Assembly (NCBI GenBank): GCA_002197995.1
Contig: NGZR01000003.1
Location: forward strand, 2,790,001-2,854,000
Reading direction: 5' to 3'
Length of the DNA stretch: 64,000 nt
Source: Gaeumannomyces sp. JS-464
Lineage: Eukaryota; Ascomycota; Sordariomycetes; Magnaporthales; Magnaporthaceae
Below the pieces are notes generated by a model. That model searched no databases and had not been told where the DNA came from. It was given only the letters and a program-made list of their open reading frames with translations. The position numbers were made by a program, and so were the translations under genes. This document shows positions 55,513 through 64,000 of this stretch, one piece after another (position 1 is the first letter of the stretch; every line of letters begins with the position of its first letter).

Positions 55513-57450
55513 ACTTTACGCGTTACAACGCTTTCCCTTTTCCCCCCGGTTTAAAAGCCCGACTTTCGGGTCGGCCGCAGCGGCCGCGGAAAAATAATCG
55601 CGAACTTTTCGCGTAAATAAAGCTAAACGGTTTTAATTTGCGCTATTTTAACCCGATCGATAAACGCTGGCATCGCTTTCCTACTTTTTAAAACGGCGCG
55701 CAAAGCGCATAGCTGGAAAGTTTGCTTTTTAAAATACGCAAAAAAAGGGCTACTAAGCCAGCCAGCCTTTTTCCGGGGGGACGGAAAAGCTTTTGCAACT
55801 TTTAAACTTAATAACGCGCCTGGCATATAACGCTCGGCTTTAACCATTTACGCGAACGCGGCTCGTACAAGATTTTAACAGCCTTAACCACCCGTATAAA
55901 CTTTAAAAAACCGTGCACCCCGGGCACCCCGGGAGCCCCGCTTACTCGTTAGCCTTAAACTCGATTACTAAATTTTAATTAAAATCCCGGAAAAACGGCG
56001 GGCTTAGGCTAATAGTTAAACGGGCTTTAGCATTTGCAAAACCTTTGCTAATAGCAAGGACTTTCCGTTTATTATAGCAAACGTTTTAAAAGCTTACCGA
56101 ATTTTAACGGGATTCGTACTTGTAAAAACATAAGGTTTTAATTAAAACGTGCTTGCGTTAATTACAATAACTAATAAAGTTACGTTTAATTAATACGGGC
56201 TTTATTAAGCACTACAAATAATGCTGGCAAAGCTTTAAGCTTAGTGGGTAATACAAGCTTATATTGCAGGAAAGGGTCGCTAACTCGACTCCTTTATATA
56301 CCTTTCGACATTAATCCCGCGGGCTTTTTACCTAAAAAAGTTTCGGTACTGCACGCGATTTTCCGAAAAAATATTTGTATAGGGAAATTAAAAAATCGAC
56401 CCACGGCTATTAAAGCCATTTTTACGTTAGGCTTTTAAATTTAACTTGTGCAATTTTTACCCTTGTTTTGGCGCGTGCAAAGTAAGTAAATTAAGTAGCC
56501 TTATAACGGCTAACTTAAACGCTATAGCACGTTGTAAACCAACTTTATGCATAGATTTACAAAAGTATAAGGTAGGTAATACAAGGTAAGTAATGCGGGG
56601 TAAGTAAGGTTTGTGCACTTAACTTTAGCTAAATACATTACTTATTTTAACAATATTATAAGTTAAAACAGCCGATATTTAAAATCGGTTTTTTTTTTAG
56701 CACCGCTCGAAGCTGGGCCGCTTATATAACGCCGAACGGGTTAAAAAGCCCGAACTTTATTTTAATTACGTCGTTTTTAAATGCTTAACCACTTTGGTAA
56801 ACAGCTTTAAATAAAAAATTCCGGTATTCGAAAAACTGGTTTAAAAGGAGGTAAAAGCTTAAATAAGGATTAAACCAGTAAACGTTAAGCTTTTTAAAAG
56901 TAGCGTAAATTACTAAAAGCATATGTCGTAAATTATATTTTTTATACGCCCGTGGCCCCGTTTAAGCTTTAAAGCATTACTTTTTATTTACGCTAAATTA
57001 AACGCCATTTGCTTATTACGTAATATACTTTTAAATGGTACGGGTACTACGTGGCTCGCAATTACGTTAAAGCCGATAAATGTTTACAATGCGGGAAAAT
57101 TATTAACGATTAGCACGTATAACCGTATACGGCTCCCCCGCAATGCGCAAACTGCTAGGGCTTTTTTTAAAACGATTACCCGAAATGCTTTATAAAACCG
57201 GTACGGGTAAACGGCTTGCTAAAACGTTTAACTAAAAAGGAATTAAACGCGGTTAAAAATTTAAGCAGGCGGGCGTACCAAGCGGAGGTAAAAAAAGCAG
57301 CAAAAGCCGCCGCCGCCGCCGATATAACCGTAACCACTGTAATTGCTACAGCCGTTACTGTTAATACCGATAACACTGCCGCTATTAACGACGGCCCCGC
57401 CACTTTCGTTACTATCGGGGCATGCCCGTTAAAAAGGCTAGCAGCTTAAC
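55513..57450 (+). pseudogene. Decayed LINE ORF1 (gag-like, zinc knuckles)
   Basis: RIP-worn DNA beyond element A. At about 57083-57190 the plus frame shows CLQCGKIIND..HV..PYTAPPQCANC and a second cluster ending NDYPKC, followed by FIKPVRVNG and the frame LKRLTKKELNAVKNLSRRAYQAEVKKAAKAAAAAD (57216-57320). This is the layout of the C-terminal knuckles and Ala/Lys-rich tail of ORF1 in Tad1-type fungal LINEs. Upstream parts (55.5-57.0 kb) are too mutated to read. Element A may have inserted in the N-terminal part of this ORF. Confidence 0.5.
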
Positions 57451-58050
57451 TAATAACTTTACCTTAGCTAGCCACCCCGGCTTTTAAAAAGCGCTTAGCA
57501 AAGCGGATAAAAAAAGGCATTATGCAAAAAAAGTTAAAGTTAGTTTTAATAACTAATACGAGGTATTAACAACTATTGTTAATCCACGTGATTAACGCGT
57601 GCACCGGGATGAACTCCACACTTCGTAAAGCAACGGGCCCAAAGCCCGTGCGCTCCCACGAGCCTACAAAAGGGGATTTTGCGATCCCCTTCTTGTATTT
57701 AAATTCCTACACAAACATGCATTATTACAAACACTAGTTCCAAATTTATAAATTTTTGTTTTTTCTTTTTAAGAGATTTCCGTGCCTATAAAAGTACCAC
57801 TTTTACCAATACTAATTAGTGTTGCTTAAAAAGGCAATACAAATAAGCAAGGTAAAGGGTTTAACCGTTCGATACCTTTTTTAAAGCGATTGGGTTAAAC
57901 GGAAAAGCTTAAAAGCAAAGGAATTGTATTTCACTGCTTGGTAGCGCGTTACACACGAGTTAATCGAATAACAAAAGCACCTTCCTAAAGCAAGCGACTA
58001 AACCTTTGTTTATAAAATTTAAACAACTGTGAAAAGGGCGTTACGTAATC

Positions 58051-58640
58051 CTTTTAAGCACTTTCCTAAAACAAGCGATTGGACTTTTAAATCGATTACC
58101 CAAACGATATTGCTCGTTACCCTTACCGACAACATAACCGACACTTCGGAATAACAAGCAAAGGAGCTTAGCGATAAGCAACGTATAATTACAAAAAGTA
58201 CGCTTTTGTTATACGACTTCCCCAAATTTTTAGCACAAAACATTAACATCCCCCTTTTAACAAGCCCTTTTTACAGCTTCGGAGGATTACCCAACGAAGT
58301 TTCCATTGCTCGCCGGAACGCATGGATGCTTAAAACACTGCTTTCCTACGAAACCACTTATAGCAATAATCTTTTAAACGACGTGCTCGAAAATTACGAA
58401 GGGTAAAAGGCAAAGCAGTTCGAAAACCTCGATTAACGGATCGCATAAATCTTCCGGAAGCATTTGCAAAATCACGGGATCCCTGTACCCGGTCCACCAA
58501 AAGGGAAACTTAGCGAAAGGTTTATGCAAGTTATGCGATGAGAGTTAATCCTTAGGACAACAACACTTGCAACCGGATCGCAGCCCCTTTCTCACCTTCT
58601 TCGAACACCTTCCCCTGAAAAATTCTTCCTGTCGGACCCG
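58051..58640 (+). pseudogene. Unrecognised decayed ORF
   Basis: A plus-strand frame from about 58051 contains DWTFKSITQTILLVTLTDN, a stop at a former Gln codon, AKELSDKQRIITKSTLLLYDFPKFLA, NIPLLTSPFYSFGGLPNEVS and LSYETTYSNNLLNDVLENYEG, then more TAA/TAG and IFRKHLQNHGIPVPGPPKGKL. Codon-like composition and Gln-to-stop changes show that it was a gene hit by RIP. I do not recognise the family. Confidence 0.4.
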
Positions 58641-59059
58641 CTGTTAGGGTGCCGCTAAGGAACACGGCCATTTTTGGTACTGGTCCCACCAAAATGAGTC
58701 GGAAACGCTATGTGGGCTCTAACAAGCCAATTGGCTTTGTTTTGCCCGCGTTCGCCGGCGTCCTTTCAACAACGACGACGACGACGCAACTGGGCTAAAG
58801 GTGCAGAAAAAGTAGGCTGGCAAAGGCTCGGGGTGCCTATTGCCAGCTGATGGGAAGGCCTGCACCCCTTACAGCCCAAGGCGCGCCTCGCGCGCGCCGA
58901 AACCTTCGACAATCGGATTGCTCCAACCTCCGCGCATTACCAGGCTGACCGCCCTTTGACTTCCTTATCGCCCTCGCCTCGCGAACTTACGAGCCGAACG
59001 ATTCCGAACGCACAAGAAAACTGAAGGCCGGTTAAGCAGTTAGCATACATTGGACGAAT

Positions 59060-59530
59060 AGCCGGCCCGGCCGCCGCCGTCCCCCGCCACACACGCGACC
59101 TTTACGCGGTCGTACACACACGCGACTCCTCCTCGGTCGACCGCATCCCAACGATACGTACGGCGCAAGATTGGCCTGTTTAAGCTTTTGTTTAAACACG
59201 CACGCGCAAGATTGGCTTGACGCTCGCGCCTTTATTTATTGCCACGCGGTAGCTATACTAAGGTATAGTGGCATCGCACGGCAGGTCTTCGCGCGGCTCT
59301 GTTTGCCAACGTGAAGTTGTACGAAACGCCGTACACCACGCTGGCAAACCGCGCAGCCTATTGTTTAATACGCGATATAAGGAGCACGCCGGGTTGGGAA
59401 TGGCACCAGCCCGGCCGCCACGTCCCCCGCCATCCTCGCGACTCCTTCTAAGTCGATTATTACGCAACCCACGATGCCTATCGTTAAACACCGTTTAAAC
59501 ATACAAGGAGCATACAGGGTTGGAATTAGG
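59060..59530 (+). repeat. Degenerate repeated modules in the LINE 5' region
   Basis: Several motifs recur in the same order: CCCGGCCGCC..GTCCCCCGCCA at 59064 and 59408; GCGCAAGATTGGC at about 59163 and 59205; GTTTAA(A/T)AC at 59190, 59363 and 59493; AAGGAGCA..C..GGGTTGG at 59380-59396 and 59505-59523. The last two modules are 130 bp apart. Such 5' monomers often carry LINE promoters. Confidence 0.5.
59309..59353. repeat. Inverted repeat (hairpin) in the LINE 5' region
   Basis: GTTTGCCAACGTG and CACGCTGGCAAAC are inverted copies with one mismatch, enclosing a further GTAC/GTAC pair and an 8-nt loop. Confidence 0.6.
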
Positions 59531-59768
59531 CCTTTTTTAGCCCCCGAACTTTTCTTTTTTTTTTCGGCCGGGTTTAGGGGGGACCGTTGCGATCCCCTCC
59601 GCCTACACCCGGCCTTGCACTTTCCCGGCACTTTGCGGCCGACTGCTTTCCTCTACACCAACAGCAGCGCTTACAGCGCCCCGGCGTTTATTCGCCCTTT
59701 TGCCGATTGCCCGCTCACTAACAAGGAGCGCCGGAACGCGGCCCGAACTCCGTGTCCTTGGGCAGGCC

Positions 59769-59800
59769 TTCCTTTTTTTTTTTTTTTTTTTTTTTTTTTT
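59769..59800. repeat. Poly-T tract
   Basis: About 31 T in a row, upstream of the LINE ORF2. Confidence 0.9.
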
Positions 59801-59946
59801 GGCTGGCCTGCCCTATGGTTTATTGTTAGCCGCCGCCTCGATAGCAACATGTAGCCTAGTGTTAAGCTTAGGTAGCGCTTAGCACGTTATATGCCCCCTG
59901 GGAGGCAGGGACTGGTAAATCCCGACTAGCTAACGTTAAATATACC

Positions 59947-59980
59947 TCTTTCTCTCTCTTTCTCTCTTCTCTCTCTCTCA
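59947..59980. repeat. (CT)n-rich tract
   Basis: CTCTTTCTCTCTCT-type pyrimidine tract about 110 nt before the ORF2 start. Confidence 0.9.
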
Positions 59981-60091
59981 GCCCGAAAGGGTTATCGAAA
60001 TAACCGGGAAAACCCCCGAAGGAAACCGACGGTACCGCCGGCCAACAACCCCAAGGCTAAAGCCCCCAATACACCAACGCCGCTTTTACGT

Positions 60092-63000
60092 ATGCCAGCA
60101 GCCAACCGGATACAACAAACGCATGGCAATAAAGCCCGGCGCCCGGGGCTTCGCCCCGAACGCCGTGCTTTAACCGCCGCCCAAGCGAACGTTCAACGTA
60201 GCTGGGAGGCGGGGGCTACTTTACTCCAACTATTTTGGAGCCAAAATATCGACGTGGTGCTAATGCAGGAGCCCCTTAGCGCGTGGAAAGGGAAGTTTAT
60301 GCTTTGCACCCACCCGTACGTACGAGCTATTTACCCCGGTGGATAGCTGGCACGACCAACCAAAAAGGCCTCGGGTAATAACTTACGTACGGAAAGGACC
60401 CGGGGCTTCGGCCCGTAGCGGACCGGCCGGCAGGCAACACCCGGGACATCCTTTGGCTTACCGTCGCCGGTGCACCTTCGTTAACGTATATAGGCCTCCA
60501 GGGGACCCTTCGGAACCCTCGTTGGACCTTTTACTACGTTGGCGCCCAACGGCAAAATGCATTATAGCTGGGACTTTAACGCAGGGTCCCCGGCGTGGGA
60601 TCCGGTTAAGGGTAATAGGAATAGGGGCCAGGATATAGCCCAATGGGCTAATACTTATAACCTTCCTACTTACCGACCCAGGCCAACCTACGCATAACGA
60701 CGGGGGCGTTTTGGATTTTACCTTTTCCAACGCCCCTTTAGCAACAGCGGAAATCGACCCTTCGCTAGCAACCGATTCGGACCACCGCTCGATACGGATC
60801 GAAATTCCTAACCGCAATAACTTCGTTCCGGATGCCGGCGTATTACGCTACCAAACGATAAACTACCGTTTTTCGCAAACGCGGTAGCAACGGGGGCCGG
60901 CAACTTGCCACCATTACAAACCCAGCACGCGGAACTGGATAAAGCGGCCGAGCATTAACAAACTTATAAAAGATGCGTTAATGCTTTCGGCCGGGGGCCT
61001 AAAGCTAAAAGAAAAGGCCAACCCTGTGGAACGAAAAGTGCGCCAACGCCAACGGGACCTTGCAAAAGCTATGGGAAACGGGGGCCTTTTACGGCCGAAG
61101 CCCGTGCTTTAAAAGCAACGGTTCGGACGGCTAAAAGACAGCATTGGGCCAGCGTGCTGGAGGAAATGGATTCCCAAAGCGCTATACCGTGCTGTAAAGT
61201 GGCATAAACTTACACCCGCTATACGGCTTCCCCCGTTAAATATTAACGGGGAGGTTATAATAGCCCCAGGGGATAAAGCGGAAGCATTAGGCCGCAAAAT
61301 CCTCCGTAGGTTTACGGCGGAGGACGACTTACAGGAGGACCCGTTACAGCAAAGGGCTACCCAAGGACCGCACAACTCCCGTGGGACCCCCACGTCCCTT
61401 TAGGAATGCCGGAAGTGCACCGTCACGGCAAACACGGCCCCGGGCGTCGATTCCCTAACGGTTAAGCTACTTACAGCGGCGTGGCCGGCAATAGGGGAAT
61501 ACGTTAGGGCCCTTTTCGAGGCTTGCCTTAGGGCCGGGCACCACCCGCCCCTTTCCGCACAGCGGAAGTGGTTTATGCTAAAAAAGCCGAATAAAACGGA
61601 TTAACGGACCCAAAATCCTACCGCCCGATAGCTTTACTCCCGTGCTTAGGGAAAGGGCTGGAACGTGGTGCTTCGCGGATGGCATCCCTCGCTGCATACG
61701 GGCTTATAGCCCCGCAACACGCCGGGGCTACCCCGAAAAAGGCCGCCATCGATTTAACGGCATGCGTGGCCCACGAGGTGGAACGGGCCTTCCAAAAGCA
61801 TAAAACGCCGCCCTCGTTACCATGGATGTACAAGGGGCTTTCGACGCCGTACTTCGCCGGAGGCTTTTAAAGGCTTAAACCAAGGCTGGGATCCAACGTT
61901 AGTACGATGGGTATTATCTTTTGCAGGAAACAGGGTGGTTAAAGTGCGTTTGGAACGCCACGGCACCCCCTTTTTCCCCGGACTGCGGGCTACCCCAAGG
62001 GTTACCGGCGTTACCGGTCCTATTTATGCTTTATATGGCCGAAATCCTACCCAAAGCAAAAGCGATTAGGTACGGATACGCGGACGATATAGGCATTTGC
62101 GTAACGGGTAGCACTCCGGAGGAGTGCTCCCGTAAAGCAGGGGTACGGTTACGGAAATCCTACGTTGGGGAGGGCTAATAAGGTTGCTTTCGACCCGGGG
62201 AAGTGCGAGCTTATGCATTTTTCCAGCGGAAAATCCCACAACCCCAGCGGTTACGGCGGAAGGCCTTACCATACAACAAGCTACAGGAGCTTTACGGTGG
62301 TTAGGGGTCCTTTTCGACCAAAGGCTTAATTTTAAAGCCCACGTGGAAAACAGGGCTGCAAAAGCCCAAAGCGTTGCCAACCACCTCCGAAGGCTTACGA
62401 ATTCGATAGGGGGATACCGGCACATTCGGTTTACAAAGCCGTTACAACGGTTATAATCCCTACGGCTTTATACGGGGCCGAGGTATGGTATAGGGGTAAA
62501 ACTAAACCACACCCGTACAAGCCGGCACAACAGCAAATTATCCGCCAAGGCCATTTAATCGATCGGGTCGAAAAGCTTAACCGCGTCCCTTAAGGCAGTG
62601 GTCCCAGCTTGGAAAACACCGATAAACGCATTGCATTACGAATCCGGCATCCCGGCGCCCAGGCGCTTTTGGAACAAGCCCGCCTCCGTTTTGCGGCCCG
62701 TATAAATACGGTTCCGGAAAACACCCCCTGGCCGCAGCGGCCAAGCCGGCCTTTAACGCCCGAGGGCCTAGGCAGGCTTACCCGGCAAGCTTGCAACCTT
62801 TGCAAAGGACGGCCGGACTCTTCCGGCTTGCACCCGCCCGGCCTACCTCCCTTATAAATATACGGGGCTTACGGTGGCCATACAAGAAAAGCAAGCAGCC
62901 GCTAAAGCATTTACGGCGTGGCTTTGCACCCTCCCACCACCGACGTTATAATATATAGCGACGGGTCCAAAGCAAAAACGGGCAGTTGGATACGGCTGGG

Positions 63001-64000
63001 TAATATACCAAGCCGGCCAACGCAAACTTTCCGGGCACGGCCGGTGCGCATCCCGCGGAAGTATTCGACGGCGAGGCGGAAGGGGCCCGGATGGGCCTCC
63101 GTAAAGCCGTTTGGAGCTTCCGCAATTGCACTTTCCACTTGTGCCTCGATAACACCTCGGCGGCCAACGGCTGTTTAAGCACGGCCCCTGATAGTTCACA
63201 AGGGGCTTTTAAAAAATCCATTGCCTTATGGATAAACACCAGGTATACGTACGCTGGTCCCCGGGCCATATGGGAATCCCCGGAAACGAAAAGGCAAACG
63301 CCGAAGCAAAGTTGGGATCGGCCCTGCCAATACCCCAACATTTTAAACCAACGGTGGCCGGAGTAAAGGCTTTAGCCCGGAAAACGGCCCGGGACGCCCG
63401 GAACGCATGGTTTAAGGACAACTTTCCGGATCGGTATAAGGCTATAGGCCTCCCGCCGGCACCACAACATACGCCCGAAGCGTTGCAGCTGCACCGGAGG
63501 GTACTGCAACGGCTAATAGCCGCACGCACCGGTTACGGGGATTTCGACTGGTACCACCGAAAGTTCCAGCACGAAGACGATAACCCGTGCCGCTGCGGAA
63601 GAAACAAATCCCCTTCCCACCTGTATTTTGCAGGTTGGCTAAAACGGCAGAAAATAAATGGCCTATAGCGGACCCCTCCCCGGCTTCCGACAGGCCCGGA
63701 TATTGGAAACGGCTACTTTCAAAAGCCTTTCCTTTTTGCTTCGTTCGCCGAAGCTACCAATTATTACACTATCGCTGGACGATAACAACAGGGCCTAAAA
63801 AGCCCGCATACATCCTTTTCCTTGTTCTCCTACACCTTTTACCTTTTTCCTTTGTACCACCAGGACTAACAGTAGGCTCGTTGGTCCCCGCACCTCCGGC
63901 CGGGCCCTGGGGGTCCCGAGGACCTTCCAGCCTAAAACCCGGCCCCACCCCTTTACCGGCATACTCGCCGGCCGAACGCACTACTACCACCCGCAGCGCT
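60092..64000 (+). pseudogene. LINE ORF2: endonuclease, reverse transcriptase, RNase H, zinc motif (frame-broken)
   Basis: Starts at ATG 60092. The endonuclease (EEP/APE fold) part has QANVQRSWEAGATLLQLFWS and VVLMQEPLSAWKGKF, then (other frames) RVITYVRKG, CTFVNVYRPPGDP and IDPSLATDSDHRSIRIE at about 60750-60800. Reverse transcriptase: PGVDSLTVKLLTAAWPAIGEYVRALFEACL (61440-61540), CGLPQGLPALPVLFMLYMAEIL and YADD at 62077-62088, then LGVLFDQRLNFKAHVENRAAKAQ. RNase H: IYSDGSKAKTG near 62948 and VRWSPGHMGIPGNEKANAEA at 63249-63308. A C-terminal CRCGRNKSPSHLYF-C zinc motif (63588-63632) needs a frame change at its last Cys, after which the frame is open beyond 64000. At least seven frame shifts and several stops make this copy inactive. 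Confidence 0.75.

Larger units (their letters stand above)
59050..64000 (+). mobile_element. Tad1-type LINE with 5' repeats, cut by the window edge
   Basis: GC-normal sequence with little RIP compared with the block to its left. The 5' part has repeated modules (59060-59530), a T32 run (59769-59800) and a (CT)n tract (59947-59980), then ORF2 from 60092. No ORF1 is visible between the repeats and ORF2. The 3' end lies beyond 64000. The left boundary is only approximate. Confidence 0.65.

Overview
The window looks like a piece of a filamentous ascomycete genome (Pezizomycotina, most likely a Sordariomycete). The left 23 kb holds intron-containing genes with GT...AG introns, CTRAY-type branch sites and fungal protein families (DUF7702 membrane protein, a secreted NTF2-like protein, a COMT-type O-methyltransferase, an Mrs2-type magnesium channel, and a family often mislabelled 'geranylgeranyl pyrophosphate synthetase'). 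The right 40 kb is a transposon block carrying a strong repeat-induced point mutation (RIP) signature: extreme AT richness, CAA/CAG or TGG turned into stops, zinc-knuckle His turned into Tyr, and LTR pairs whose visible differences are almost all transitions.

Layout. (1) 1-23.3 kb, accessory gene region: an extended SDR cut by the left edge (minus, <1-794), a long empty stretch, a DXO/RAI1-like protein (plus, 5949-8940), a DUF7702 membrane protein (minus, 9181-10112), a macrolide-type glycosyltransferase (minus, 10586-11992), a flavin amine oxidase with four exons (minus, 13549-15651), a broken Mrs2-like gene (minus, 16373-17654), a secreted NTF2-like protein (plus, 19325-19909) and an O-methyltransferase (plus, 21625-23278). 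(2) 24.3-55.5 kb, a nested retrotransposon cluster that can be resolved from terminal repeats and target-site duplications (TSDs). Chromodomain Ty3/gypsy element A (plus, 24341-55507, TSD CAAGC/TAAGC) was hit by a second copy of the same family, G (minus, 26723-47374, TSD TCGAT). G was then hit by F (minus, 29084-35759, TSD ATATG) in its integrase and by E (minus, 40712-47283, TSD AACTT) inside its 5' LTR. Element A was also hit in its reverse transcriptase by a 5'-truncated LINE, L (plus, about 48403-51956, (AAAT)n tail, about 12-bp TSD). (3) 55.5-59 kb, RIP-worn remains including a LINE ORF1 with zinc knuckles and an unrecognised decayed ORF. (4) 59-64 kb, a much less mutated Tad1-type LINE with 5' repeats and one long, frame-broken ORF2 that runs off the right edge.

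The most unusual content is in the A/G retrotransposon family. Both copies carry, between the integrase/chromodomain and the 3' LTR, an extra ORF on the strand opposite to gag-pol (27286-27819 plus in G; about 54440-55001 minus in A). It encodes a Cys-containing, coiled-coil protein. Beside it in G lie two 70-nt tRNA-like sequences (27841-27910 and 28036-28105) with A and B boxes, also antisense to gag-pol.

The SDR, glycosyltransferase, amine oxidase and O-methyltransferase are enzyme types common in small specialised-metabolite clusters, but there is no backbone synthase here and no clear shared regulation, so a pathway is only a guess. Several genes carry single-base frame shifts (DXO-like, Mrs2-like, NTF2-like, O-methyltransferase), which point either to decay or to consensus errors in the assembly. 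Annotation is by reading only; no database search was made.
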